Positions 37,520-48,300 of a stretch of DNA of 56,744 nt are shown here, in pieces. Made by a program: the position numbers and the translations under genes. The DNA is from Rhizobium sp. GN54 (lineage in GTDB: Bacteria; Pseudomonadota; Alphaproteobacteria; Rhizobiales; Rhizobiaceae): positions 1 to 56,744 of the forward strand of contig NZ_JAJNCZ010000017.1 of NCBI RefSeq assembly GCF_021026345.1, read 5' to 3'. Under the pieces are notes generated by a model. The model had not been told where the DNA came from. It did no database searches and worked only from the letters and a program-made list of their open reading frames with translations. Position 1 is the stretch's first letter. The number at the start of each line of letters is the position of its first letter.

Positions 37520-37768
37520 GTGTGAGCTCCCGTTCCCGGCCGGTCCGCAGGGCTGCGGCCAGCCGGTGTCGATGTCATTTGCGGTGCCGCCCGGGGCGGG
37601 GCCGCATCCGTTCGCCGCAGTCGCGGCGGGGCTTGCGAGCCGTAACGTGCCGGGCGCGGCCGTGTCAAACCACGGCCGGCGAAGTCGAGGGAATGTGATA
37701 GCGCGTCGGCGAGCGATCCAGCCGTGCAAATCGCGCAGGCCTGGTGCGACCGTCGCCGTTGCCGGGCG

Positions 37769-39634
37769 TCAGGTCGCAGCCGTGCCGCTGGCGTCGGCGG
37801 AGCCCTTGAGCACGGCTTCGGCCTCGGCGTTGCCTGACCGGCCGGTCCGCTTCGGCGTGGTCAGCGGGGTCGGGGTCGGCCGGTTGCCCTGGAAATACTG
37901 CTTGCCGCCGTACAATCCCTCGACCTGCTGGATCGCGAGCCGCTGCTCGTCGCGGCGGCGGACCTCCTCCATGATCTCTTCGGCTTCCAGTTCCGGCACG
38001 CCGAGTTTTGTCAGGGCGTAGCAGCCGAAGACGAGCGCGGATTCCAGCGTCTCGCGAAGCTGGTAGTCGACACCGGCCGCGATCAGGGACAGCGCGGCGC
38101 CGCGGTCGTAGGCGCGGGCGAACACCTGCACCAGCGGGAACTCCGCCTTGGCCAGTTCGACGATGTGCAGCGCCACGTCGGCCTTGTCGACGCAGACGAT
38201 GATCGCGCCTACGTTCTCGGCGCCGGCGGCATGGAGGATGTCCAGCCGGGTGCCGTCGCCGTAGTAGACCTTGAAGCCGAATTCGGCCGCGGCCTGGATC
38301 ATTTCCACGTCGTTGTCGATGATCGAGACCTCCAGCCCGCGTGCGAGCAGCGGCTGGCTGACGATCTGGCCGAAGCGGCCGAAGCCGACGATGAGGACGT
38401 TGCCGGTCAACCCGTCGGGCGCGTCGATGCCATCGAGCGAGGTGGCGGCAGCAGCCGGCGTCAGCCGGTTGGTGGCCATGGTCACGGCGATGGTGACGAG
38501 GGGCGTCAGCACCATCGAGATGATGACGGTCGAGGTGAAGATGGCGTTGGTCTGCCCGTCGATGACGCCGAAGGTGGTTGCCGCGGCGTAGAGCACGAAG
38601 GCGAACTCCCCGCCCTGGGCCATCAGCGCCGCCCGCTCGATCGCCTCCTCGTGGTCCGACCTGAGCAGCCGGGCGACGGCGTAGATGCCGATGCCCTTCA
38701 GCAGCATGAAGGCCACGACGGCAAAGGAGATCAGCGGAAAGTTGGCTATGACCATGTCGACGTCCAGCGCCATGCCGACGCCGAGGAAGAACAGGCCGAG
38801 CAGGATGCCGCGAAAGGGTTCGATGTCGGCTTCAAGCTGATGGCGGAACGTGCTCTCCGACAGCATGACCCCGGCGAGGAACGCGCCCATCGCCATCGAC
38901 AGCCCGCCGAGTTGCATGGCGAGCGCGGCGCCGAGCACGACGAGGAGGGCGGCGGCCGTCATCACCTCGCGCGCGCCCGCCTGCGCCAGCACCTTGAACA
39001 GCGGGTTCAGCAGATAGCGCCCGATCAGGATCAGCGCCGCCAGCGCGCCGAGGGCGATGGCCACGTGCATCAGGTCCGAGGACAGGTCGGAGGTCTCCGC
39101 GCCCGGTGCCATGAAGGCGACGGCGGCAAGGAGGGGAACGATCGCCAGGTCCTCCAGAAGCAGGATCGATACGATCCTCTGTCCCTTCGGCGTCGAGAGC
39201 TCGCCGCGGTCGTTCAGGATCTGGAAGACGATCGCGGTCGAGGTCAGTACGAAGCCCATGCCGAAGACGAAGGCGACCGACGGCGAATAGCCGAGCGCCA
39301 TGCCGGCGAAGGTCAGAAGCGCGCTGCAGAGGACGACCTGCAGCAGGCCGAGGCCCATGATCTCGCTGCGCAGGCCCCAGAGGCGTGACGGCCGCATCTC
39401 CAGCCCGATGACGAAGAGGAACATGACGACGCCCAGTTCGGCGACGTGGATGATGCTCTGCGCGTCGGTGAAGAGGCCGAGGCCGAAGGGGCCGATGACG
39501 AGGCCGGCGGCGAGGTAGCCGAGGACGGAATCGAGCCCGAACCGCTTGAACAGCGGCACCGCGATGACGCCGGCTGCGAGAAGGGTCACGACCGGAATGA
39601 GATCGACACCGTGCGATGCTGTTTCGGCGGCCAT
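37769..39634 (-). CDS. CPA2-family cation:proton antiporter (KefB/KefC-like)
   Basis: A 621-residue protein with 12-13 membrane helices (LGYLAAGLVIGPFGLG; GLEMRPSRLWGLR; LLLEDLAIVPLLA). A cytoplasmic RCK/TrkA-N domain starts near residue 413 (NVLIVGFGRFGQIVSQPLLARG), with the acidic end of beta-2 at IIDND. The C-terminal 60 residues are hydrophilic and low-complexity. It is probably a K+/H+ or glutathione-gated K+ efflux system. No KefF/KefG ancillary gene is adjacent. Start at ATG 39634. Confidence 0.9.
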   Translation of the reverse strand: MAAETASHGVDLIPVVTLLAAGVIAVPLFKRFGLDSVLGYLAAGLVIGPFGLGLFTDAQSIIHVAELGVVMFLFVIGLEMRPSRLWGLRSEIMGLGLLQVVLCSALLTFAGMALGYSPSVAFVFGMGFVLTSTAIVFQILNDRGELSTPKGQRIVSILLLEDLAIVPLLAAVAFMAPGAETSDLSSDLMHVAIALGALAALILIGRYLLNPLFKVLAQAGAREVMTAAALLVVLGAALAMQLGGLSMAMGAFLAGVMLSESTFRHQLEADIEPFRGILLGLFFLGVGMALDVDMVIANFPLISFAVVAFMLLKGIGIYAVARLLRSDHEEAIERAALMAQGGEFAFVLYAAATTFGVIDGQTNAIFTSTVIISMVLTPLVTIAVTMATNRLTPAAAATSLDGIDAPDGLTGNVLIVGFGRFGQIVSQPLLARGLEVSIIDNDVEMIQAAAEFGFKVYYGDGTRLDILHAAGAENVGAIIVCVDKADVALHIVELAKAEFPLVQVFARAYDRGAALSLIAAGVDYQLRETLESALVFGCYALTKLGVPELEAEEIMEEVRRRDEQRLAIQQVEGLYGGKQYFQGNRPTPTPLTTPKRTGRSGNAEAEAVLKGSADASGTAAT

Positions 39635-39817
39635 CGTTCGTCAGTCTCCCGCTTCGTCGGCTGGGGCCTTGGCTTTTGTCAAGAATTGCCCGTAAGGCCC
39701 GGTAAAGCAACCACGCAGGATGCGCAAGCCTCCCGTCTCGCGGGACGATGGCGCCCGGGTCCCGGAACAAGCGCGCGTGACGCCGTCAGGGGCGGCACCG
39801 GCCGCCGCCGGGTAAAG

Positions 39818-40303
39818 TCAGCCGTCGTGCTGTTCGACCTTCTCCAGCCATTCCACCGACTTGCCGTCAAGGGATTCGGTGATCACGACGTGGCGCATGC
39901 GGGAGCCGTCGGTGGCGCCATGCCAGTGCTTCACGCCGGCCGGGATCCAGATGATGTCGCCTTCGCTGACCTCCTGGACCGGCTGTCCCCATTGCTGGAC
40001 CAGGCCGGTGCCGGACGAAATGATCAGGACCTGGCCGAGCGGATGGACATGCCATGCGGTGCGCGCGCCGGGCTCGTAGGTCACGACGCCGCCGGCGACG
40101 CGCGAGGGATCCTCGGCATCGAAGAGCGCTTCCTTGCGAACGATGCCGGTGTAGTAGTCGGGGATGCCGATCTCGGGCGGCTGGGAGCCGCTGCGGGTGA
40201 TCTTCACCAGCGCGTCCTCGGAGGCATCCTGGGGCACGTTCTGGGCGGAGCAGACCGAGGTCAGCAGAAGAAGAAAGATGCCTGTCGCATAAAACGGTTT
40301 CAT
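39818..40303 (-). CDS. Exported cupin-domain protein
   Basis: A 161-residue protein with a Sec signal (residues 1-20, ending VCSAQ) and one cupin barrel. Motif 1 is ARTAWHVHPLGQVLIISSGTG (two His and the Gly spacing for a metal site) and motif 2 is IPAGVKHWHGAT. GAAGGGA precedes ATG 40303. Cupins of this size with HVHP and KHWHG resemble the small quercetinase/carboxymuconolactone-associated group, but the substrate is unknown. It stands alone, with 183- and 184-bp gaps on each side. Confidence 0.85.
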   Translation of the reverse strand: MKPFYATGIFLLLLTSVCSAQNVPQDASEDALVKITRSGSQPPEIGIPDYYTGIVRKEALFDAEDPSRVAGGVVTYEPGARTAWHVHPLGQVLIISSGTGLVQQWGQPVQEVSEGDIIWIPAGVKHWHGATDGSRMRHVVITESLDGKSVEWLEKVEQHDG

Positions 40304-40487
40304 GTCGATCCCTTCCGTCGGCTCTTGTTCACGCTCGCGTGGCGCGCCATTCGCCTCTCCTTGCCCCCTCCTGAAAAAGTGATGGTGGCATATCGGCCGG
40401 AAGTCCAGTCCGTCGGGGATCCGTGATCCCCAGGAAGCGGAGAATGGCGTTCATATATTCGTGATCGGGTGGCCGTCGCCACCGCGA

Positions 40488-43400
40488 TCACAGGTCGGCG
40501 GCCTCCAGTGCCGCGTCCTTGCGGCGCTCGCTCACCCGTTCCGGGGTGTGCCGTCCGGCGGAGCGGAGCGCGACGAAGAAGACGGGCGTCAGGAACAGGC
40601 CGAAGAAGGTGACACCCAGCATGCCGGAGAAGACGGCGGTGCCGAGCGACTGGCGCATTTCGGCGCCGGGGCCGGTCGCGATCATCAGCGGCACCACGCC
40701 GAAGATGAAGGCGAAGGCCGTCATCAGGATCGGCCGCAGGCGCAGGCGCGTCGCCTCGACGGCGGCCTCGACCGCGGTCTTGCCTTCGCGCTGGGCCTGG
40801 CGGGCGAACTCGACGATCAGGATCGCGTTCTTCGCTGCCAGCCCGATCAGCACGATCAGGCCGATCTGGGTCAGGATGTTGTTGTCCATCCCGCGCAGAT
40901 GCACGCCGATCAGTGCGGCGAGGACGGCGAGCGGCACGATCAGGATGATCGCCAGCGGCAACACCCAGCTCTCATACTGCGCGGCGAGCGCGAGGAAGAC
41001 GAAGACCACCGACAGGGCGAAGATGAACAAGGCCGTGTTGCCGGTCGCCCGTTCCTGGAAGGCGAGCTCCGTCCATTCGAAGGAGGTGCCGGCCGGCAGC
41101 ATCTCGCGGGCCAGCGCCTCCATCTTGTCGAGTGCTGTGCCGGTCGAGACGCGGGGCGCCGGATTGCCCTGCAGCGGCACGGAGACATACATGTTGTAGC
41201 GCTGGACGAGCGTCGGGCCGCTGGAGTCGCGGATGTCAACCAGCGTCCCGAGCGGCACGAGCGCGCCGGTGGCGGAGCGGACCTTCAGCGCCAGGATGTC
41301 GGCCCGGTCTAGGCGATACTGCTGGTCGGCCTGGGCGCGCACCTGGTAGACGCGGCCGAAGGCGTTGAAGTCGTTGACGTAGGAGGTGCCGAGGTTGATC
41401 GACAGCGTCTCGAAGATGTTGGGGATCGGCACGTTCAGGGCGCGCGCCTTGTCGCGGTCGATCTCCAGGTAGAATTGCGGGCTGGAGGCGGAGAAGGTGG
41501 TGAAGACGCCGGTCAGCCCCTCGGTCTGGTTGGCGGCCCCCATCATCTGGTAGGCGAGGCCCAGCACGCGATTCATGTCGGCGCTTTCCAGGTCGAGCAG
41601 TTGCATCTTGAAGCCGCCGGAGTTGCCGACACCGCGGATCGAGGGCGGCGGCACGGCGATGATGAAGGCCTCCTGGATGCTCTGCAGGCTGCCGAACAAC
41701 TGCCCGATGATCTGGTCGGCGTTGTGACCGTGCTCCAGCCGCTCCTCGAAGCTTGCGAAGCTCGCGAAGATCACGCCGGCATTGGACGCATTGGTGAAGG
41801 TGGCGCCCGAGAAGCCGGAGAAGGCGACCGCATTCTTCACGCCCGGCGTGTTGCGGATGATCTCGGAGGCGCGCAGCACCACCTCGTCGGTGCGGGCGAG
41901 CGAGGCGCCGTCGGGCAGCTGCACGACGACGATCGCATAGCCCTGGTCCATGGTCGGGATGAAGCCGCGCGGCACGACCTCGCCCATGTGCCAGGTGGCG
42001 TAGAGCAGGCCGGCGAAGACGAGCAGGCTGGCTCCGATCGCCGTCCAGGTCGAGACGAGATGGCGCACGATCCAGGAATAGCCTTCGCTCAGCCGGTCGA
42101 AACCGTAGTTGAAGCCGTCCGAGAGCTTGCGGACGGTGCGGGTCAGGGGATTGCTGCTGTGCTTTTCCTGCGAGTGGGGCCTGAGCAGGATGCCGGCCAG
42201 CGCCGGCGACAGGGTCAGTGAATTCAACGCCGAGATCGCGGTCGCCACTGCGATCGTTACGGCGAACTGCTGGTAGAACTGGCCGGAGATGCCGGGGATG
42301 AAGGCGGTCGGCACGAAGACGGCGATCAGCACCAGCGAGATCGCGATGACGGCCGCGCCGACCTCGTCCATCGTCACGTGCGCCGCCTCCTTCGGCGTCA
42401 TGCCGAGCGCGAGGTTGCGCTCGACGTTCTCCACCACCACGATGGCGTCGTCCACGACGATGCCGATCGCCAGCACGAGGCCGAACAGGGTCAGCATGTT
42501 CAGCGAGAAGCCGAAGGCCAGCAGGAAGGCGAAGGTGCCGATCAGCGAGACGGGGATGGCGATGATCGGGATCAGTGCCGTGCGCCAGGACTGGAGGAAG
42601 ACGAGCACGACGATCGCCACCAGCAAGGCCGCCTCGATGATGGTCTTGTAGACCTCGTTGATCGATTCGGAGATGAATTCGGTCGGATTGTAGACGATGC
42701 GGTATTCGAGGCCCGGCGGCAGCAGCGGCGAGACCTCGTCCATCACGCCCTGGATGTCGGTTGCGGCATCCAGCGCGTTGGTGCCGGGCCGGGAAAAGAT
42801 GCCGATCGCGACCGCGGGCTTGCCGTCGAGATAGCTGTTGGAGACGTAGTCCCTGGCGCCGAGCTCGATGCGGGCGACGTCCTGCAACTGCACCAGTCGA
42901 CCCGCCTCGGTCGACTTGACGATGACGTAGCGGAACTGGCGGGGATCGGAGAAGCGCCCTTCCGTCGTCACCGTATACTGGAAGGCGTTGTCGCCGGAGG
43001 TCGGCGGGCCGCCGATCGAGCCGCCGGAGACCTGCACGTTCTGGTCGCGGAGCGCCTGCACGACGTCGCTCGCGGTCATGCCGTAGGCACTGAGCTTTTC
43101 GGGGTCGAGCCAGATGCGCAGCGCATATTCGCGCTCGCCGAACAGGGTGACGTCGCCGACGCCGTCCAGCCGCACCAGCCGGTCGCGGATGCGGGTCTTG
43201 GCGAAATTGGAGATGTAGAGCTGGTCGTAGCGGTCGTTCGGCGACAGGAGGTGCACGACCATCATCAGGTCGGGCGAACTCTTGACCGTGGTGATGCCGA
43301 TGCGGCGGACCTCTTCGGGCAGCCGCGGCTCTGCGATGGCGACGCGGTTCTGGACGAGCACCTGGGCCTGGTCCAGGTCGGTGCCGAGCTTGAAGGTGAT

Positions 43401-43679
43401 GGTCAGTGCCATGGAGCCGTCGGCGGTGGAATAGGAGGACATGTAGAGCATGTTCTCGACGCCGTTGATCTCCTGCTCGATCGGCGTCGCCACCGTGTCG
43501 GCAACCGTCTGGGCGTCGGCGCCGGGATAGCTGGTGCGCACCACGATGGTCGGCGGCGCGATCTCGGGATACTGCGCCACGGGCAGCTGGAAATAGGCGA
43601 TGCAGCCAACGATCAGGAGCACGATGGAAAGGACCGAAGCGAAGATCGGTCGGTCGACGAAGAAATGGGCAAACCTCAC
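40488..43679 (-). CDS. RND efflux pump inner-membrane component (HAE1 family)
   Basis: A 1063-residue transporter with 12 membrane helices and two large periplasmic loops. The proton-relay Asp pair lies in GIVVDDAIVVVENVER near residue 409. FFVDRPIFASVLSIVLLIVG is the standard N-terminus. The start is a GTG at 43679 overlapping the adaptor stop (GTGA); the longer frame to 44933 is the adaptor gene read in another phase. It exports drugs or small amphiphiles together with the adaptor and an unlinked TolC-like channel. No TetR-type repressor is next to it. Confidence 0.94.
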   Translation of the reverse strand: MRFAHFFVDRPIFASVLSIVLLIVGCIAYFQLPVAQYPEIAPPTIVVRTSYPGADAQTVADTVATPIEQEINGVENMLYMSSYSTADGSMALTITFKLGTDLDQAQVLVQNRVAIAEPRLPEEVRRIGITTVKSSPDLMMVVHLLSPNDRYDQLYISNFAKTRIRDRLVRLDGVGDVTLFGEREYALRIWLDPEKLSAYGMTASDVVQALRDQNVQVSGGSIGGPPTSGDNAFQYTVTTEGRFSDPRQFRYVIVKSTEAGRLVQLQDVARIELGARDYVSNSYLDGKPAVAIGIFSRPGTNALDAATDIQGVMDEVSPLLPPGLEYRIVYNPTEFISESINEVYKTIIEAALLVAIVVLVFLQSWRTALIPIIAIPVSLIGTFAFLLAFGFSLNMLTLFGLVLAIGIVVDDAIVVVENVERNLALGMTPKEAAHVTMDEVGAAVIAISLVLIAVFVPTAFIPGISGQFYQQFAVTIAVATAISALNSLTLSPALAGILLRPHSQEKHSSNPLTRTVRKLSDGFNYGFDRLSEGYSWIVRHLVSTWTAIGASLLVFAGLLYATWHMGEVVPRGFIPTMDQGYAIVVVQLPDGASLARTDEVVLRASEIIRNTPGVKNAVAFSGFSGATFTNASNAGVIFASFASFEERLEHGHNADQIIGQLFGSLQSIQEAFIIAVPPPSIRGVGNSGGFKMQLLDLESADMNRVLGLAYQMMGAANQTEGLTGVFTTFSASSPQFYLEIDRDKARALNVPIPNIFETLSINLGTSYVNDFNAFGRVYQVRAQADQQYRLDRADILALKVRSATGALVPLGTLVDIRDSSGPTLVQRYNMYVSVPLQGNPAPRVSTGTALDKMEALAREMLPAGTSFEWTELAFQERATGNTALFIFALSVVFVFLALAAQYESWVLPLAIILIVPLAVLAALIGVHLRGMDNNILTQIGLIVLIGLAAKNAILIVEFARQAQREGKTAVEAAVEATRLRLRPILMTAFAFIFGVVPLMIATGPGAEMRQSLGTAVFSGMLGVTFFGLFLTPVFFVALRSAGRHTPERVSERRKDAALEAADL

Positions 43680-44860
43680 TGCATCTGCTCCGCGCTGATC
43701 GTTTCGGGAACGGTCTCCGCGCGCTCGGCCGGCAGCTGCACCGTCTCGGCTGCGACCTTGATGCCCGGGCGGATGCGCATCAGCCCGTTGACAACGATCG
43801 TCTCGTTGCCGTCCAGCCCGTCGCGGATCACCCGGTAGCCGTAGATGCGCGGACCGGTCCGCACCGGCTTGGTGCTGACCGAGCCGTCTTCGGCGACGAC
43901 ATAGACGACGCGCTCGTTCTGGTCGGAGCCGATCGCCTCGTCGGGCACGAGGATCGCCTGGTAGGGCAGAGAGCCGCCGATCTGGATGCGGCCGAACAGA
44001 CCGGGCTGCAGCACGTAGTCGGGGTTGGGCAGGCGGGCGCGGATGCGCATGGTGCCGGTCTGGTCGTCGACCCGGTTCTCGGCGAAGTTCAGGGTTCCGT
44101 CGAAGGTGGAGTGCTGGAAGTCGCCGATCGTCACCTTCACCGGCAGGCCGCTGCCGCCCTCCTGCAATTGCGTGCCGCTGGCGCGGGCGGTGTCGGCATA
44201 GGAGAGCAGCCGCCGCTCGTCCACGTCGAAGTAGAAGTCGATCGGGTCGAGGCTGACGATCGTGGTCAGCACGGTCTGGTCGGCCTGAACCAGGCTGCCA
44301 GTGGACAGCAGCCGCCGGTCGACGCGGCCGGCGATCGGCGCGGTGATGCTGGTATATTCCAGGTCGAGCCTGGCACGCTCGACGGAGGCCTCGGCGCCGC
44401 GCACGTTGGCCTCGGCGGAGGCGAGTTCGCGGCGGCGGTCGTCGAGCGTCTGGATCGCCTGGCTGCCGCTCTTGACCAGCGCGTCGGCGCGCTTGAACTG
44501 GGCATCGGCGAAGGTCAGCGTCGAGCGGGCGACCTCCAGCGTCGCCTCCGCCTCGTTGAGCGCGGTCCGGAAGGGCCGCTGGTCGATGACGAACAGGAGG
44601 TCGCCCTGCTTGACGATCGAGCCGTCCTTGAAATGGATCTCCTGGAGATAGCCGCCGACGCGGGAGCGCACGGAGACCTCGTCCACCGCCTGGAAGCGGC
44701 CGATGAACTCGTCGTTGTCGATGACCTCGCGGACGATCGGCTTCGCCGCGGTGACGCTCGGCGGAGCGTTCTGGGCAAGCGCTGTCGAGGGGAGGACCGC
44801 GGAGGCGAGAAAGGCGGACATTGCGACGAAGAGACTGGCAGGCACGAGGATCCTGGTCAT
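43676..44860 (-). CDS. RND efflux periplasmic adaptor (AcrA/MexE family)
   Basis: A 394-residue adaptor with an N-terminal signal (ending STALAQNAPP; no lipobox Cys). Lipoyl-type half-motifs (EVSVRSRVGGYLQEIHFKDGSIVKQGDLLFVIDQRPF and ITAPIAGRVDRRLLSTGSLVQ) flank an alpha-hairpin; barrel and membrane-proximal domains follow. ATG 44860 has AAGGC eight bases upstream; longer frames add non-conserved residues. It links the pump to the outer-membrane channel. It is coupled to the pump gene by a 4-bp overlap. Confidence 0.93.
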   Translation of the reverse strand: MTRILVPASLFVAMSAFLASAVLPSTALAQNAPPSVTAAKPIVREVIDNDEFIGRFQAVDEVSVRSRVGGYLQEIHFKDGSIVKQGDLLFVIDQRPFRTALNEAEATLEVARSTLTFADAQFKRADALVKSGSQAIQTLDDRRRELASAEANVRGAEASVERARLDLEYTSITAPIAGRVDRRLLSTGSLVQADQTVLTTIVSLDPIDFYFDVDERRLLSYADTARASGTQLQEGGSGLPVKVTIGDFQHSTFDGTLNFAENRVDDQTGTMRIRARLPNPDYVLQPGLFGRIQIGGSLPYQAILVPDEAIGSDQNERVVYVVAEDGSVSTKPVRTGPRIYGYRVIRDGLDGNETIVVNGLMRIRPGIKVAAETVQLPAERAETVPETISAEQMQ

Positions 44861-45339
44861 GAGCTTTGCCTTCGGCTTCGAATAGATTCGATCGAAACGG
44901 AACCGGTCTCCGGCTAGGAAATAGCAGGCGCATCCGGCATTCAGAAAAAGTACTGTCTCAGAAATTCGCAGGCGTATTGCACAATCGGCCTGCCCGCGTG
45001 CGGCGGGCAGGAAGGCCATGTTCCGGTCGGCCGGCGTCCCCGGGGGCGGTCTGCGGTCCCCTGCCGTCTGCACGGGATACGGCCGCATGCCTCGAGCCTC
45101 CGGCATCGCAGGGTGGCTGCCCTACAGGTAGGGGTGATCGTTGCGGATCGTCAATACCGGCGCGGCTTTTCCGGCAAACTTTCGCAGGGCGCAGCCCCGG
45201 TATTCGCCCGGCGGTCCGATGTCAGGGCGCTCGAAAAACCGTTTCTTTCCAGTTGGTTGGATGAAAGACGGTTGCGGCTTCCGGTGAGGGGGCGAGGCAG
45301 GGCAATTCGTCGCTGCCGGATTGCCCCGCCAGTCCCGCC
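44861..45339. other. Intergenic region between the RND adaptor and the RTX protein
   Basis: No gene is supported in these 479 bases. The right part should contain the efflux operon promoter; I see no clear operator. GGGCAAT at 45300-45306 pairs with ATTGCCC at 45320-45326, starting 14 bp beyond the RTX gene stop, but has no T-tract, so it is only a possible terminator. Confidence 0.5.
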
Positions 45340-48300
45340 TCAGAGGATGAAATCGCCCTTGGTCAGGCCGATGATGCCGGTCAGTTCGATCTGGAAGTCG
45401 GCCTGCTGGTCGCGGTCGGTGTCGCCGTAGACGATGGTGCGGTCGTTCTTCGTGCCCTTTTCGTCGAAGATGCGGAAGATCACTTCGCCGGCCTTGCCGG
45501 TGAAGTCGTTCTTGCCGCGCCAGACGAAGTCCTGGTTGCCGGAGCGCGTGCTGTCGGCGTCGATCTTCGACAGGTCGAGCTTGTCCTGCGCGTGGACGAA
45601 GTCGGTGATGATGTCGCGCTTGTCGCTGCCCGAGAGCGGGTTGTAACCGCCGTTATTGACAAGGCCGGACTGGCCGGGGGCGGAATCCTTGGCCGAGGTG
45701 AAGACGAAGGTATCGTGGCCGGAGCCGCCGGTCATGATGTCGACGCCGGAGCCCCCGGTCAGCCGGTCATTGCCGGAGCCGCCCGAGAGGATGTCGTTGC
45801 CGCCCCGGCCCTCGAGCACATCGTTGCCGCCCTTGCCATTGAGCACGTCGCTGGCGGAGGTGCCGGTCAGCTTGTCCTTGCCGGAGGTTCCCGTCTTCGT
45901 CTCCGCCACGTCGGTCACGGCGACCTTGAAGGTCTGCCAGTCCTCGTGCTTCGTGCCGATCGAGGGATCGTCGAGGCGCACGGTGACGTTCAGCGAGGGG
46001 TTGGTCTCGTAGTCGAGCTTGGCCCCCTTCTTCAGCCACAGCGCGCCGTTCTTGATCTCGAACAGCTTCGCGTCGCTGCCGGCGAGCGACAGCTTGTTGT
46101 TGCCGCCGTCGGGGTCGGAGATCTCCAGCGTCGCCACCTTGCGCGCCGAAGCGGTCGAGGCGTCCTCGGCGATCTTCCGCAAGGTCTGCGTGGCGACGAG
46201 CTCCGGTGCGTCGTTGACCGGGGTGACGGCGAGGCTGAAGGTGCTTGCGACCGGTGTCGAGCCGTCCTCGTTGCCGTCCTCGACGGAGACCTTGAAGGAC
46301 GCCCTGGTCGATTCGGCGCCGGAGTGGACGAAGGTGACCTTGCCGGCGGCCAATTCGGCACCGGTGAAGCTGGTCGCGGCCTTGCCGTTCACCTGGATCT
46401 TGCCGTTCGAGGCGGCGGAGACGGTGAAGCGGACGCCGGCGGCGCTGTCGTCGGGGTCGGAGAAGTTGAGGTCGGCGGTGGTGATCCTGTAGCTGCCGCC
46501 TTCCTTCACCGTCGCCTTCAGGTCGCCGGTAAGCGTCGGCGCGTCGTTGACCGGGGTGACGGCGAGGTTGAAGGTGCCGGCGACCGGGGTCGAACCGTCC
46601 TCGTTGCCGTCCTCGACGGAGACCTTGAAGGAGGCCCTGGTCGTTTCTGAGCCAGAGTGGACGAAGGTGACCTTGCCGGCGGCGAGCTCGGCGCCGGTGA
46701 AGCCGGTCGCGGCCTTGCCGTTCACCTGGACCGTGCCGTTCGAGGCGGCAGAGACGGTGAAGCGGACGCCGGCGGCGTTGTCATCGGGATCGGAGAAGTT
46801 GAGGTCGGCGGTGGTGATCGTGTAGCTGCCGCCTTCCTTCACCGTGGCCTTCAGGTCGCCGGTGAGCGTCGGCGCGTCGTTGACCGGGGTGACGGTGAGG
46901 TTGAAGGTGCCGGCGACCGGGGTCGAGCCGTCCTCGTTGCCGTCTTCGACGGAGACCTTGAAGGAGGCCTTGGTCGATTCTGAGCCGGAGTGAACGAAGG
47001 TGACCTTGCCGGCGGCCAATTCGGCGCCGGTGAAGCTGGTCGCGGCCTTGCCGTTCACCTGCACCGTGCCGTTCGAGGCGGCGGAGACGGTGAAGCGGAT
47101 GCCCGCGGCGGCGTCGTCGGGGTCGGAGAAATTGAGGTCGGCGGTGGTGATCGTGTAGCTGCCGCCCTCCGCCACTGTCGCCTCGAGGTCGCCGGTGAGC
47201 GTCGGCGGGACATTCGGGGGCGGGCCGGCGTCGACGGCGTAGTTGGCCGAGACCGCCGTGCCGGACCCGGCATTGCCGGCGACGTCGACAACGCCGGTCA
47301 TGTCGAGCGTGATGACGTTGGTGAGGTCCGTGACCCCGGGATTGGCGGTGAGCGTCGCCGTCCAGGTGATGCCGCCATCGGAGGTTGCCAGTCCCGACAG
47401 CATACCGTTCGGAACGGTGAAATCGGCGGTCGTCAGACCGGTGACGGCCTCGCTGAAGGTGATCGTGACGGTGGTGGTCTCGAGCGGTGCCAGCACCGCA
47501 TCGGGGAAGGTGATGGCGGCCGTGGGACGGATGGTGTCGACCAGAACGCCGTTGGTGGCGCCGACCGAATTCAACGTCGGGACGATGCCGTTGCCGGCCG
47601 CGTCCTGCAGTGTCCCGCCGTTCTGATCGAGCGGGCCGACAAGAGCGATGCCGTCTGCGTCCCGCAGGCCTTCGGTCAGCGTCAGCCTGAACACCAGCGC
47701 CGACGTGCCGCTGCCGGAGAGATAGGACGCATAGACCGTGTCCGTGCCGATGGTCACGGCGAGCCGCGGCGTGCCGCCCGAGGTGTCGACGACAACGGCC
47801 TCGGAGAGGTTGACGGTGAAATCGAGGTTCTGGCCGGCCACATAGATGCCGTTGGCCGGGGTGGTCACGCTCGCCACCGTCGGTGCGAGGCCGTCGACGC
47901 CGATAGCCTTGTTGGCGCCGAGGGAATCGGCCGTTCCCGGTGCAGGCAGGGTGAGGATGGCATGTGTGCCGTCAGCATTGCTGACCGTGCCGCCGTTCAG
48001 GGTGAGAGCGGTGGTCGAGACATAGTCGAGGTCGGCCGACGTATCGCCTGCCTGAACGGTATAGGCGAACGTCAGCGTATTTGAGCCGGTGCCGGACACA
48101 TAGTCGACGGCACGATCCACAAGGCCGGTCTCCAGCAGCAACTGCGGCGTGCCGGTGACGTTGACGGCCTGGTCGAAGGAAACGATGATCGTGATCGTAT
48201 CGCCGATCTTGTAGGTGCCGTTGGCAGCCGTCGACGAAACGTCGGCGACGACGGGGGCAGGCGCGCCGATGTCGATCATGATCGTGTCGGTATCGATCCG

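Noticed and set aside
43680..44933. Possible N-terminal extension fusing an extra 400 residues to the RND pump
   Set aside because: The extension is the adaptor gene read in another frame. The pump has its normal N-terminus at GTG 43679 with a GTGA overlap.
46208..47206. Regular repeats resembling a CRISPR or satellite array
   Set aside because: The period is 333 bp, there are no spacers, and the frame is open and encodes cadherin-like domains.
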